Origin: Arminella tubonensis
GTDB taxonomy: Bacteria; Pseudomonadota; Alphaproteobacteria; Rhizobiales; Rhizobiaceae
Assembly: GCF_003240585.1 (NCBI RefSeq)
Contig: NZ_PCDP01000001.1
Location: 310,001-374,000, forward strand
Reading direction: 5' to 3'
Length of the DNA stretch: 64,000 bases
Below are positions 18,881-29,283 of the stretch, one piece after another. The position numbers and the translations under genes are program-made. Within the stretch, counting starts at the first letter, position 1. Every line of letters starts with the position of its first letter. The notes under the pieces were generated by a model, which saw only the letters and a program-made list of their open reading frames with translations, was not told where the DNA came from and did not search any database.

Positions 18881-18915
18881 GGCCGGAGAAGCATCCCCTC
18901 TCCGGCCCTTTTTAT
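18881..18915 (+). terminator. Rho-independent terminator between dnaB and alr
   Basis: A 9-bp perfect stem GGCCGGAGA/TCTCCGGCC (18881-18889 and 18899-18907) is followed by CTTTTTATT. It lies after dnaB and 14 bp before the chosen alr start. The alr ATG at 18929 therefore lies outside the hairpin, which argues against a longer alr reading frame starting at 18827. Confidence 0.85.
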
Positions 18916-18928
18916 TCACGGCGGTTCC

Positions 18929-20095
18929 ATGACTGACATTCCCGACGAGTTCGACGACACCTACGACGCCTTCGAAACCGCCGGGCTACGGCTGACTGTC
19001 GATCTTGGAGCGCTCGTCGAAAACTGGCGCGACATGTCCCGCCGTTCCGGCAGCGCCCGCACTGCGGCGGTGGTCAAGGCTGATGCCTATGGAATTGGCA
19101 TCGAAGACGCCGGCGAGGCGCTGTACCTGGCCGGTGCCCGCGATTTCTTCGTTGCCACGGCGGACGAAGGAGTGACGCTCCGGCTCTATGCGCCGGATGC
19201 CCGCATCTTCGTTCTTGCCGGCATCTGGCCGGGAATGCAGCGGCTGTTCTTTGAAAACGACCTCGTCCCAGTGATCTCGTCCGACGAACAGCTGGCGTTC
19301 TGGATGGCGGTTCTTTCAGATTACGGCGACTACCCCTGCGCGCTCCAGGTCGACACCGGCTTCAATCGGCTGGGACTGACGGTCGAAGACGCCATTGCGC
19401 TCGCCGACGATGTTTCGCGGCCCGCGAGCTTCTCGCCGGTGCTGGTCATGAGCCACCTTGCCTGTGGCGACGAGCCCTCCTCCCCCATGAACCGGCAACA
19501 GCTTGAGTCTTTCCGGCGGGTTAGCACGGCTTTCGAAGGCATCGATTCAAGTTTGGCGGCTTCAGCCGGGATTTTTCTTGGATCGGATTACCATTTCGAC
19601 CTAACCCGCCCAGGCATCTCGCTTTATGGCGGCGAAGCGGTCAACGGGATGGCAAATCCGATGCGCCCCGTCGTCAGCGCCGAAGCCCGGATTATTCAGG
19701 TTCGCGAAGTCAAGGCCGGGGAGACGGTCAGCTATGGCCGCGCGATGCAATTCACCAGGGATAGCCGCCTGGCCGTGGTATCCGCGGGCTATGCCGACGG
19801 CTACATGCGCAGCCTTTCGAGCGGCGGAGTGCCCTTGCGGCAGACCGGACTGCCCGGCGGACAGGGGTTTGTCGCCGGTTACCGCGTTCCGGTCGCCGGC
19901 CGCATCACCATGGACATGACCATCTTCGACGTCACCGATGTGCCGGACGATTTGGTGCACGCCGGGGACTATGTCGAACTCTTCGGCAGCAACATTGCGG
20001 TCGACGACGCGGCTCGGGCTGCAGGCACGATCGGCTATGAAATGCTGACCGGCATGGGGCTGCGCCATCATCGGCGCTATATCTCCGAGGAGTAG
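18929..20095 (+). CDS. alr: Alanine racemase
   Basis: Alanine racemase interconverts L- and D-alanine for peptidoglycan. The 388-residue protein has the PLP lysine in VVKADAYG near residue 49 and the second catalytic region with the tyrosine in AGYADGY near 286. Other family stretches are DTGFNRLG near 142 and GRITMDMTIFDV near the C-terminus. The ATG at 18929 was chosen because a terminator lies just upstream. An acidic N-terminal extension (about 20 residues) precedes the fold. A toxin-antitoxin pair starts 49 bp after its stop. Confidence 0.93.
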   Translation: MTDIPDEFDDTYDAFETAGLRLTVDLGALVENWRDMSRRSGSARTAAVVKADAYGIGIEDAGEALYLAGARDFFVATADEGVTLRLYAPDARIFVLAGIWPGMQRLFFENDLVPVISSDEQLAFWMAVLSDYGDYPCALQVDTGFNRLGLTVEDAIALADDVSRPASFSPVLVMSHLACGDEPSSPMNRQQLESFRRVSTAFEGIDSSLAASAGIFLGSDYHFDLTRPGISLYGGEAVNGMANPMRPVVSAEARIIQVREVKAGETVSYGRAMQFTRDSRLAVVSAGYADGYMRSLSSGGVPLRQTGLPGGQGFVAGYRVPVAGRITMDMTIFDVTDVPDDLVHAGDYVELFGSNIAVDDAARAAGTIGYEMLTGMGLRHHRRYISEE

Positions 20096-20144
20096 GAATA
20101 TTCTCCGCCCGATGTTATATGACGGTGGCGACAGGAGATTTGTG

Positions 20145-20399
20145 ATGGCCATCATTCATCTGGATGAAACCGAGAATGCCTTCATCGAAGAGCAGGTGAA
20201 ATCCGGCTCCTACAAGGACGCCGACGAGGTGGTTCGCGCTGGGCTGAGGCTTCTTCGCAAGCGCGAGGCCAAAATTGCGAAATTGCGGGCGCTGATCCAG
20301 GAAGGCGAAGACGACTTTGCAGCAGGAAGATTCATGGAATTTTCCAGTGCTGACGACCTGACGGCCCACATCATACAGAGATCCGCGGAGAAACGCTGA
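20145..20399 (+). CDS. Type II antitoxin, ParD/CC2985 family
   Basis: A ribbon-helix-helix antitoxin of 84 residues that would bind and neutralise the toxin encoded next and repress its own promoter. The N-terminal beta-strand plus helices read IIHLDETENAFIEEQVKSG and DADEVVRAGLRLL; the second half (residues 50-84) is the toxin-binding arm. The ATG at 20145 has AGGAG eight bases upstream. Its stop overlaps the start region of the toxin. The pair sits between two housekeeping genes and is probably acquired. Confidence 0.87.
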   Translation: MAIIHLDETENAFIEEQVKSGSYKDADEVVRAGLRLLRKREAKIAKLRALIQEGEDDFAAGRFMEFSSADDLTAHIIQRSAEKR

Positions 20400-20710
20400 T
20401 TCTCGCCCGTAAGGTTCGCCTCTCCCAACGCGCGATCGACGATCTGCTGTCTATGTATGAGTACATAGCGGACGACGATCCGATTGCCGCGAATAGGCTC
20501 CTGCGGCAAATCAATGCCAAAATAGAATCAATCGCTCGCTCCGGGTTTTCCGGAAGCCCGAGGGATTGGTTGCTTGCGGGGTTGAAAGCAGTGCCCTATC
20601 GAAATCGATGCATTTATTTCCTGTTGGAAGAGAACAACATTCATGTTGTGCGAATCCTTCATGGACGACAGGACATTGCGCCTGAAGATTTTACCGAAAG
20701 CAGCATTTGA
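20399..20710 (+). CDS. ParE/RelE-superfamily toxin, probable non-canonical start
   Basis: A ParE-like toxin of about 103 residues. The family N-terminus ARKVRLSQRAIDDLLSMYEYIAD is fully encoded, but only if translation begins at ATT 20399 or CTG 20396. The first in-frame ATG (20453) would remove the first 18 residues, including helix 1. GGAG at 20387-20390 lies 8 bases before the ATT. The C-terminal strand region (RNRCIYFLLEENNIHVVRILHGRQD) is typical of ParE. ParE toxins usually poison gyrase. The stop overlaps the radA ATG by one base. Confidence 0.78.
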   Translation: MLARKVRLSQRAIDDLLSMYEYIADDDPIAANRLLRQINAKIESIARSGFSGSPRDWLLAGLKAVPYRNRCIYFLLEENNIHVVRILHGRQDIAPEDFTESSI

Positions 20711-22113
20711 TGGCCAAGGCCAGAACACAATTCATCTGCCAGAACTGCGGCACGATCCATAATCGCTGGGCGGGAAAATGCGAATCCTGCGGTGCGTGGA
20801 ATACCATCGTCGAGGAAGACCCGATGGGTGGGATCGGCTCCGGGCCGGGCAAGGTGCCGAAGAAGGGGCGCCCTGTGGCGCTGACCCCTCTCTCGGGAGA
20901 GATCGAGGAAGCGCCGCGCATCGAGACCGGCATTTCGGAACTCGATCGCGCCACCGGCGGCGGCTTTGTTCGGGGATCGGCCGTGCTCGTCGGCGGCGAT
21001 CCCGGGATCGGCAAATCGACATTGCTGATGCAGGCAGCCGCGGCCCTTTCCCGACGCGGGCACAAGATCGTCTACGTCTCGGGCGAAGAGGCCGTGGCGC
21101 AGGTCAGGCTTCGTGCGCAGCGGCTGAACGCTGCCGACACCGATGTGATGCTCGCGGCCGAGACCAACGTGGAGGATATTCTGGCGACCCTCGCCGAGGG
21201 CAAACGGCCGGATCTGGTCATCATCGATTCGATCCAGACGCTTTGGAGCGAGCTTGCGGAATCGGCACCTGGAACCGTGACGCAGGTCAGAACCGGCGTG
21301 CAGGCAATGATCCGCTTTGCCAAGCAGACGGGCGCCGCCATGGTGCTGGTCGGGCATGTCACCAAGGACGGGCAGATTGCCGGGCCCCGCGTTGTCGAGC
21401 ACATGGTCGATGCCGTGCTCTATTTCGAAGGAGATCGGGGTCACCACTACCGGATTCTCCGGACCGTCAAGAACCGCTTCGGTCCGACGGATGAGATCGG
21501 CGTGTTCGAGATGTCCGACATCGGGCTTCGCGAAGTTGCCAATCCATCCGAGCTTTTCCTTGGCGAACGCAACGCCAAATCGCCTGGTGCCGCGGTCTTT
21601 GCGGGCATGGAAGGAACGAGGCCGATCCTGGTCGAAGTACAGGCGCTGGTGGCGCCGACATCGCTCGGCACGCCTCGTCGCGCCGTCGTCGGCTGGGACT
21701 CGGCGCGACTGTCGATGATCCTTGCCGTGCTTGAAGCCCATTGCGGCGTGCGGCTCGGCGGACACGACGTTTACCTGAACATTGCCGGCGGCTACCGCAT
21801 TTCGGAACCTGCAGCCGACCTTGCCGTTGCCTCTGCACTGGTTTCATCCCTTGCCGGTCTTGCCCTTCCGGTCGATTGCGTCTATTTCGGCGAAGTCAGT
21901 CTGTCGGGCGCCGTTCGACCGGTTGGACACACCGCCCAGCGTCTCAAGGAAGCCGAGAAGCTGGGATTTTCTACAGCGCTTCTGCCATCAGGCTCCGCCG
22001 AGCTGCCGAAAGGCAACGGCGGACGCTGGAATGAGATCGGCAGCCTGCCTGATATGGTGGCGCTGGTCGCGGGATCGAAGGGCGCTTTGCGTCAGGCGGA
22101 AGACGAAGACTGA
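20710..22113 (+). CDS. radA: DNA repair protein RadA
   Basis: RadA (Sms) processes recombination intermediates and drives branch migration. The 467-residue protein has a four-cysteine zinc finger (CQNCG...CESCG, residues 10-28), a Walker A GGDPGIGKST near residue 96, the RadA-specific KNRFG motif near 254, and a C-terminal Lon-protease-like domain. The ATG at 20710 overlaps the toxin stop (TGATG). Translation of radA is thus probably coupled to the toxin gene, although radA may have its own promoter within it. Confidence 0.95.
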   Translation: MAKARTQFICQNCGTIHNRWAGKCESCGAWNTIVEEDPMGGIGSGPGKVPKKGRPVALTPLSGEIEEAPRIETGISELDRATGGGFVRGSAVLVGGDPGIGKSTLLMQAAAALSRRGHKIVYVSGEEAVAQVRLRAQRLNAADTDVMLAAETNVEDILATLAEGKRPDLVIIDSIQTLWSELAESAPGTVTQVRTGVQAMIRFAKQTGAAMVLVGHVTKDGQIAGPRVVEHMVDAVLYFEGDRGHHYRILRTVKNRFGPTDEIGVFEMSDIGLREVANPSELFLGERNAKSPGAAVFAGMEGTRPILVEVQALVAPTSLGTPRRAVVGWDSARLSMILAVLEAHCGVRLGGHDVYLNIAGGYRISEPAADLAVASALVSSLAGLALPVDCVYFGEVSLSGAVRPVGHTAQRLKEAEKLGFSTALLPSGSAELPKGNGGRWNEIGSLPDMVALVAGSKGALRQAEDED

Positions 22114-22204
22114 TTGCTCATTGCCGATCGCGTTGACGGCACGGGATATGTACTGAGGCAGACGGCAGCCATGTAATGATGGCAAGTCTTGGAGTGGATT
22201 TTAT

Positions 22205-22840
22205 ATGCCCATTACGATTTTCGACGGTATTGTCATCGGTGTCGTGCTGTTTTCTGCGATCCTGGCGATGGTACGCGGTTTTTCCCGCGAAGTTCTCTCG
22301 ATCGTAAGCTGGGGCGGGTCCGCCGCGGCGGCCTACTATCTCTTCCCTTTGCTCATGCCCTATGCAAAGCGCTACACGGACGACGAGCGCATCGCGATCG
22401 TCGGCTCGGCAGCGGTTGTCTTCCTGATCGCCCTTATCATCATTTCCTTCATCACCATGAAGATCGCCGACTTCATCATCGACAGCCGCATCGGCGCATT
22501 GGACCGGACGCTCGGCTTCCTTTTCGGCGCCGCCCGCGGCGTCCTGTTGCTGGTCGTCGCCGTGGCCTTCTGGAACTGGCTGGTGGATACGGCGCATCGG
22601 CCCGACTGGGTCAACAACGCCAAGTCGAAGCCGTTCCTCGATTCGATGGTGGTGAAGCTTGAATCGATGCTGCCCGAGCAGATCGCGCAGATGATCCACA
22701 CCTACGTCAACGACAAGATCCAGACGCCGCAGAAGCAACCGACGACCGATGAGAACGGCACGGCGAATGATGCGGCTCCTTCCGACGACGCACCGGCCAC
22801 GCCGGCACCGGCGCCCGCTGCGCCACAAACGAACAATTGA
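22205..22840 (+). CDS. CvpA family membrane protein
   Basis: A 211-residue CvpA (colicin V production) family protein. Four transmembrane segments are visible in the first 130 or so residues (e.g. IVIGVVLFSAILAMVRGFSR at 8-27), with the family stretch ILSIVSWGGSA. The C-terminal 40 residues are disordered and rich in Pro, Ala and Asp. In many bacteria cvpA lies upstream of purF, as here. Its biochemical role remains unclear; cell-envelope homeostasis has been proposed. A hairpin with a T-run lies between it and purF. Confidence 0.88.
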   Translation: MPITIFDGIVIGVVLFSAILAMVRGFSREVLSIVSWGGSAAAAYYLFPLLMPYAKRYTDDERIAIVGSAAVVFLIALIIISFITMKIADFIIDSRIGALDRTLGFLFGAARGVLLLVVAVAFWNWLVDTAHRPDWVNNAKSKPFLDSMVVKLESMLPEQIAQMIHTYVNDKIQTPQKQPTTDENGTANDAAPSDDAPATPAPAPAAPQTNN

Positions 22841-22905
22841 CGCTGTGTTTACACACTTGACCCGCTAGGCCAGAATGGCCATCTGAGGGGCATCAGACAC
22901 AATCA

Positions 22906-22937
22906 TCCGGCCAGGCATTTTGCTAGGCCGGATTTTC
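22906..22937 (+). terminator. Hairpin with T-run between cvpA and purF
   Basis: TCCGGCC/GGCCGGA forms a 7-bp perfect stem (22906-22912 and 22926-22932) with a 13-base loop, followed by TTTT. It lies 66 bp after cvpA and 68 bp before purF. It could end the cvpA transcript or attenuate read-through into purF. Confidence 0.6.
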
Positions 22938-23004
22938 CGTTATTTTAGCCGCCAGCCGCGACGCTGCCCGAACCGAACCCCAGTGAGAGCAAAGGCCTGC
23001 CGCC

Positions 23005-24495
23005 ATGAACCAGACCCAGTCTTTTTCCACCGAGGATGATAGCGACGGCGATACGCTGCATGAGGAATGCGGCGTCTTCGGCATCCTGGGCCATTCGGAT
23101 GCCGCCACGCTGACGGCGCTCGGGCTACACGCCCTGCAGCATCGAGGACAGGAGGCGGCAGGCATCGTCTCCTTCGACGGCCAGCGCTTCCATTCTGAGC
23201 GGCGCATGGGCCTCGTCGGCGATCACTACACCGACCCTGCGACGCTTGCCCGCCTTCCCGGCGACCGTTCCATCGGCCATGTCCGGTATTCGACGACGGG
23301 CGAGACCATTCTGCGCAACGTGCAGCCATTGTTTGCCGAGCTCGAGGTCGGCGGTATCGCCATCGCCCACAACGGCAATTTCACCAACGGCCTGACAATG
23401 CGCCGCATGCTGATCGCCGATGGTGCGATCTGTCAGTCGACGTCCGATACCGAAGTCGTCCTCCATCTCATTGCCCGCTCCAAGCACCCCTCCTCCTCCG
23501 ACCGCTTCATCGACGCTATCCGCCAGATGGAAGGCGGCTATTCCATGCTAGCCATGACCCGCACGAAGCTGATCGCAGCGCGCGATCCGATCGGCATCCG
23601 ACCGCTGGTCATGGGCGAGCTCGATGGCAAGCCGATCTTCTGCTCGGAGACCTGCGCGCTCGACATCATCGGCGCGAAATTCGTGCGCGACGTCGAGAAC
23701 GGCGAAGTCATCATCTGCGAAATCCAGCAGGACGGTTCGATCACCATCGACAGCCGCAAGGCTGATGCGCCGAAGCCGGAACGGCTCTGCCTGTTCGAAT
23801 ATGTCTATTTTGCCCGCCCCGATTCGGTCGTTGGCGGCCGCAACGTCTATGTCGCCCGCCGGAACATGGGCATCAATCTTGCCAAGGAAGCGCCTGTCGA
23901 GGCCGACCTGGTTGTGCCGGTTCCCGATGGCGGTACACCGGCGGCGATCGGCTATGCTCAGGCAAGCGGCATTCCCTTCGAACTCGGCATCATTCGCAAC
24001 CATTATGTCGGGCGCACGTTTATCGAGCCGACGCAGTCCATCCGCGCCTTCGGTGTCAAGCTCAAGCACTCGGCCAACCGCGCCATCCTCGAGGGCAAGC
24101 GCGTGGTGTTGGTCGACGATTCGATCGTGCGCGGCACGACTTCGGTGAAGATCGTCCAGATGATCCGCGAGGCCGGCGCCAGCGAAGTTCATATCCGCGT
24201 TGCCAGCCCGATGATCTACCATCCGGACTTCTACGGCATCGACACGCCGGATGCCGACAAGCTGCTGGCGAACCAGTATGAGAGCCTGCAGGCGATGTGC
24301 GACTTCATCGGCGCCGATTCGCTGGAGTTCCTGTCGATCGACGGGCTCTATCGCGCTGTCGGCGGAAGTCCTCGCAACAATGCCAATCCGCAGTTCACGG
24401 ACCATTACTTCACCGGAGACTACCCGACCCGGCTGCTCGACCGCGAAAGCACGAACAATGTGCGCAAGCTGTCGGTGCTGGCCAGCAACGGCTGA
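23005..24495 (+). CDS. purF: Amidophosphoribosyltransferase
   Basis: PurF makes phosphoribosylamine from PRPP and glutamine, the first committed step of purine synthesis. The 496-residue protein has a short propeptide whose removal would expose Cys22 of HEECGVFG as the N-terminal nucleophile. The PRPP-binding loop VVLVDDSIVRGTT is near residue 368. The class-II glutamine amidotransferase part (about 22-260) and the phosphoribosyltransferase part are both complete. It is downstream of cvpA and upstream of a short-chain dehydrogenase gene. Confidence 0.96.
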   Translation: MNQTQSFSTEDDSDGDTLHEECGVFGILGHSDAATLTALGLHALQHRGQEAAGIVSFDGQRFHSERRMGLVGDHYTDPATLARLPGDRSIGHVRYSTTGETILRNVQPLFAELEVGGIAIAHNGNFTNGLTMRRMLIADGAICQSTSDTEVVLHLIARSKHPSSSDRFIDAIRQMEGGYSMLAMTRTKLIAARDPIGIRPLVMGELDGKPIFCSETCALDIIGAKFVRDVENGEVIICEIQQDGSITIDSRKADAPKPERLCLFEYVYFARPDSVVGGRNVYVARRNMGINLAKEAPVEADLVVPVPDGGTPAAIGYAQASGIPFELGIIRNHYVGRTFIEPTQSIRAFGVKLKHSANRAILEGKRVVLVDDSIVRGTTSVKIVQMIREAGASEVHIRVASPMIYHPDFYGIDTPDADKLLANQYESLQAMCDFIGADSLEFLSIDGLYRAVGGSPRNNANPQFTDHYFTGDYPTRLLDRESTNNVRKLSVLASNG

Positions 24496-24608
24496 TCGAA
24501 GCTGGTGAGGGTCGGTTGACGCCTAGACCCTTTCCCTGATGTGGGGGCGCTGATATGAGGGCGTTTCCTCGCCCCTCATTTTCTCCGAGACCTAGGGAAT
24601 ACGGCATC

Positions 24609-25349
24609 ATGAGCGTCAATTTGAAAGACAGGATCGCGCTGGTCACCGGCGCATCGCGCGGGATCGGCTATTTCACCGCGCTGGAACTGGCCAAAGCGGG
24701 CGCCCATGTCATTGCCTGCGCCCGCACGGTCGGCGGCCTCGAGGAGCTCGATGATGCCATCAAGGCTGCCGGTGGCACGGCGACGCTCGTTCCCTTCGAC
24801 CTTGCCGACATGGATGCGATCGATCGGCTGGGCGGCTCGATCTTCGAGCGCTGGGGAAAGCTGGATATCCTTGTCGCCAATGCCGGTGTGCTCGGCACGA
24901 TCTCGCCGATCGGCCATGTCGAGGCCAAGGTGTTCGAGAAGGTGATGGCCATCAACGTCACTGCAACGTGGCGGCTCATTCGCTCGGTCGAACCGCTGCT
25001 GATGCGCTCCGATGCCGGTCGCGCCGTGATCCTGTCTTCCGCCGCCGCGCACAAGTGTCGGCCGTTCTGGGGCCCCTACTCCGCGTCGAAGGCAGCTGTC
25101 GAAGCGCTCGCCCGCACGTGGGCCGGCGAGACCCAGCGGACGTCTTTGCGGATCACCAGTGTCGACCCAGGCGCTACACGTACGGCCATGCGGGCGCTTG
25201 CGATGCCTGGCGAGGATCCGGAGACGGTGCAGCATCCACGCGATGTGGCACAGGCGATCCTGCCGCTGGTGGGGGATGACGTTACAGAGACCGGCAGGCT
25301 GTTTATTGTTCGCGAGAACAAGCTGGTGGATTACCGGCTGCCGGAATAG
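24609..25349 (+). CDS. SDR family NAD(P)-dependent oxidoreductase
   Basis: A classical short-chain dehydrogenase of 246 residues. It has the cofactor motif TGASRGIG near residue 15, VANAG near 92, a catalytic serine in ILSSAA and the YSASK motif near 160. The substrate is unknown. It starts 113 bp after purF, on the same strand, and is conserved beside purF in rhizobia as far as I recall. The ATG at 24609 fits the family start; an ATG at 24555 would add an unrelated N-terminus. Confidence 0.88.
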   Translation: MSVNLKDRIALVTGASRGIGYFTALELAKAGAHVIACARTVGGLEELDDAIKAAGGTATLVPFDLADMDAIDRLGGSIFERWGKLDILVANAGVLGTISPIGHVEAKVFEKVMAINVTATWRLIRSVEPLLMRSDAGRAVILSSAAAHKCRPFWGPYSASKAAVEALARTWAGETQRTSLRITSVDPGATRTAMRALAMPGEDPETVQHPRDVAQAILPLVGDDVTETGRLFIVRENKLVDYRLPE

Positions 25350-25369
25350 ACGACTGTACCTGCGGCGCA

Positions 25370-25491
25370 CCCCCCTCTGTCACTTCGTGACATCTCCCCC
25401 ACAAGGGGGGAGATTGGGGGATGCCGCGCTCTCTCGGCATATTAATCTCCCCACCTGTGGGGGAGATGTCGGCCCGGCCGACAGAGGGGGG
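25370..25491. repeat. Inverted-repeat element, copy 1 of 3
   Basis: A 122-bp element with perfect 11-bp ends CCCCCCTCTGT/ACAGAGGGGGG. Inside are arms with ACATCTCCCCCACA and TGTGGGGGAGATGT. The same element recurs at 27106-27286 and 29127-29244. It lies 20 bp after the SDR gene. Such elements are abundant in rhizobial intergenic regions. The 361-bp gap between SDR and cysS otherwise holds a candidate promoter and a micro-ORF. Confidence 0.85.
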
Positions 25492-25530
25492 CGACTTGGC
25501 GAGAGCTTCATTGATGTCCCTACCCACCTC

Positions 25531-25559
25531 TTGACCAATTCCCCCATCCGCGCGATAAA
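25531..25559 (+). promoter_or_regulatory. Candidate sigma70-type promoter upstream of cysS
   Basis: TTGACC (25531-25536) and GATAAA (25554-25559) are separated by 17 bp, between repeat copy 1 and cysS. The predicted transcript would start at about 25566, which is next to the ATG of a 14-codon ORF. Sequence resemblance only. Confidence 0.45.
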
Positions 25560-25566
25560 GCGCGCC

Positions 25567-25611
25567 ATGAAAACGGTTACCTGCATTATCTGCCGGAAGA
25601 TTATTCGCTAG
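25567..25611 (+). promoter_or_regulatory. Possible cysteine-containing leader peptide upstream of cysS
   Basis: A 14-codon ORF, MKTVTCIICRKIIR, ends 99 bp before the cysS start. It has two cysteine codons and begins almost at the predicted transcription start, so it might be translated leaderlessly. This would fit a cysteine- or tRNA-Cys-sensing leader, but no clear anti-terminator/terminator pair is visible downstream. Chance occurrence cannot be excluded. Confidence 0.25.
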
Positions 25612-25710
25612 CATCCCGCTGGCCTGGCCGTTTTCGTCTCCTTGCAAAACCTAGCGCAGACAAACGTCCGGACCCGGGTGTCGTCATTTATGGGTTTTGG
25701 GAGACTGGGA

Positions 25711-27096
25711 ATGGGCACTAAGCTCAAGCTTTACAACACGCTGACACGCGAGAAGACCGGGTTCGAGCCGATCGATGCGAATAATGTTCGCATGTATGTC
25801 TGCGGCCCGACGGTCTATGATTTCGCCCATATCGGCAATGCCCGCCCGGTCATCGTATTCGACGTGCTGTTCCGACTGCTGCGTCACGTCTATGGCGACA
25901 GCCACGTCACCTATGTCAGGAATATCACCGACGTCGACGATAAGATCAATGCGCGCGCCTTGCGCGACTTTCCGGGTCTGCCGTTGAACGAAGCGATCCG
26001 CGCAGTCACCGAGAAGACCGAGACGCAATATCTCGACGATGTGAAGGCGCTCGGATGCCTGGAGCCGAGCGAGCAGCCGCGCGCGACCGACAATATTGCC
26101 CAGATGATCGAGATCATCGAAAAGCTCATTGCCAAGGGTCACGCCTATCGGGCGAGTGGCGAAGTGCTGTTCGACACCAAATCCATGGCGGACTACGGCC
26201 AGCTGTCCAAGCGCAATCTCGATGAACAGCAGGCCGGCGCCCGCGTTGCCGTCGACGTTCACAAGAGGAGCCCCGGCGACTTCGTGCTCTGGAAGCTCTC
26301 CGACGAGAACGAACCCGGCTGGGAAAGCCCCTGGGGTCGCGGCCGTCCGGGGTGGCATATCGAATGCTCTGCAATGAGCGGGCGTTATCTCGGCGATGTC
26401 TTCGACATCCATGGCGGCGGGCTGGACCTGATCTTCCCGCACCACGAAAACGAGATCGCCCAGTCGCGCTGCGCCCACGGCACCGAGGTCATGGCCAATG
26501 TCTGGATGCACAACGGCTTCCTGCAGGTCGAAGGCCGCAAGATGTCGAAATCCGAAGGCAATTTCGTCACGATTTACGACCTGCTGCATACGGAGGTATT
26601 CGGCGGCCGGAAATGGCCGGGCGAAGTGCTGCGGCTGGCGATGCTGATGACGCACTACCGCGAGCCGATCGATTTCTCGATCAAGCGGCTGGAGGAAGCC
26701 GAGCGGTTGCTTGCGAAATGGCCGGCTGCGGATGCGGGTGACGGGACTGTCGACGAAACCGTGCTTGCAGCACTTGCCGACGATCTCAACACCGTTGGGG
26801 CCGTGCAGGCGCTGCATGCACTGGCCCAAGCCGCCAATGCGGACCCTTCAGTATTGAGCCGGTTTGCTGCCAGCGCGGAACTTCTCGGTGTGTTGCCCAA
26901 GAAGGCCCAAATCGACGATGCCGTCGTCCTGGCAGTCGACGCGCTGGTGGCGATGCGGCTAGAGATGCTGAAAGCCAGGAATTTCGCTGAAGCCGACAAG
27001 ATCAGGGATGATCTTTCGGCCAAGGGCGTTCAGTTGAAGGACGGAAAGGACGCGGCGACGGGCGAGCGGGTGACGACTTGGGAGGTTAAGCGGTGA
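25711..27096 (+). CDS. cysS: Cysteinyl-tRNA synthetase
   Basis: CysS charges tRNA-Cys. The 461-residue class-I synthetase has the HIGH-type motif HIGNAR near residue 40, a zinc-site cysteine in VCGPTV near 31, HIECSAMSG near 216, and the KMSKS loop near 277. The C-terminal anticodon-binding part is complete. ATG 25711 gives the family N-terminus; an ATG at 25690 (MGFGRLG) is possible. It stops 10 bp before repeat copy 2. Confidence 0.95.
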   Translation: MGTKLKLYNTLTREKTGFEPIDANNVRMYVCGPTVYDFAHIGNARPVIVFDVLFRLLRHVYGDSHVTYVRNITDVDDKINARALRDFPGLPLNEAIRAVTEKTETQYLDDVKALGCLEPSEQPRATDNIAQMIEIIEKLIAKGHAYRASGEVLFDTKSMADYGQLSKRNLDEQQAGARVAVDVHKRSPGDFVLWKLSDENEPGWESPWGRGRPGWHIECSAMSGRYLGDVFDIHGGGLDLIFPHHENEIAQSRCAHGTEVMANVWMHNGFLQVEGRKMSKSEGNFVTIYDLLHTEVFGGRKWPGEVLRLAMLMTHYREPIDFSIKRLEEAERLLAKWPAADAGDGTVDETVLAALADDLNTVGAVQALHALAQAANADPSVLSRFAASAELLGVLPKKAQIDDAVVLAVDALVAMRLEMLKARNFAEADKIRDDLSAKGVQLKDGKDAATGERVTTWEVKR

Positions 27097-27105
27097 GTGC
27101 GGATA

Positions 27106-27286
27106 CCCCCCTCTGTCACTTCGTGACATCTCCCCCACAAGGGGGGAGATTGGGAATTCGTGGGGGCTACGGCATTCCGGCAAATCTTGTTCGATTCGAC
27201 CCTCGATTGCTAAGGATTGCGTGCACCAACGGCATACTCCAATCTCCCCCCTTGTGGGGGAGATGTCACGCAGTGACAGAGGGGGG
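27106..27286. repeat. Inverted-repeat element, copy 2 of 3, adjoining the DUF559 gene
   Basis: A 181-bp element with the same CCCCCCTCTGT/ACAGAGGGGGG ends as copies 1 and 3. It has a longer centre (about 85 bp, 27155-27240) between the two conserved arms. The left arm begins 10 bp after cysS and the right arm ends 5 bp before the GTG start of the DUF559 gene. One frame of the element is open and in phase with that gene. Confidence 0.85.
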
Positions 27287-27290
27287 TCGC

Positions 27291-27652
27291 GTGCCGCATA
27301 CACCGATCCCTCCAAAGAACCGCGCCAACGCCCGCAAGATGCGAAGCACACTAACCGACGCGGAACTAAAACTATGGAACGAACTCCGAGCCCATCGCCT
27401 GATGGGTCTTGGCTTTCGACGCCAGATGCCGATCGCCGGATACATCGTTGATTTTGCGTGCCCATCCCATCGTCTGATTGTCGAACTTGACGGATCGCAA
27501 CATGGCGAAGATGAGGAAATCCGGTACGACAGCGAACGCACGGGCCGTCTTCGGCAGGACGGCTGGACCGTGCTGCGCTTCTGGAACGACGATGTCCTGC
27601 AGGACATCACAAATGTCTGCGGCCACATCGTTAGCACTATAGGAACCATCCC

Positions 27653-27656
<4 letters not shown>
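27291..27656 (+). CDS. DUF559 endonuclease-like protein
   Basis: A 121-residue DUF559 protein with a Vsr/PD-(D/E)XK-type nuclease fold. The N-terminal helix region (ARKMRSTLTDAELKLWNELR) leads to GLGFRRQMPIAGYIVDF, CPSHRLIVELDGSQH (about residues 58-70) and a C-terminal strand WTVLRFWNDDVL. Asp in IVDF and Glu/Asp in VELDG are the likely metal ligands. The GTG at 27291 lies five bases after repeat copy 2. The frame is open through the repeat to 27093, so a longer product cannot be ruled out. Its stop overlaps the next ATG (ATGA). The biological role is unknown. Confidence 0.82.
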
Positions 27657-29097
<1,441 letters not shown>

Positions 29098-29126
29098 GGA
29101 CGAAGAAGAAATGCCGATGCCGCTCA

Positions 29127-29244
29127 CCCCCCTCTGTCACTTCGTGACATCTCCCCCACAAGGGGGGAGATCGGCGAGCGGCGGCCTCATGTGCCAAATC
29201 TCCCCCCTTGTGGGGGAGATGTCGACATCGTCGACAGAGGGGGG
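29127..29244. repeat. Inverted-repeat element, copy 3 of 3
   Basis: A 118-bp element with the same 11-bp ends CCCCCCTCTGT/ACAGAGGGGGG and the same inner arms as copies 1 and 2. It lies between pip and cimA. All three copies are in the same orientation and lie within 4 kb, with single-copy genes between them. Confidence 0.85.
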
Positions 29245-29283
29245 TGAGCGCGGCATAGAAAAATCCACCGGATGGAAAACCCA

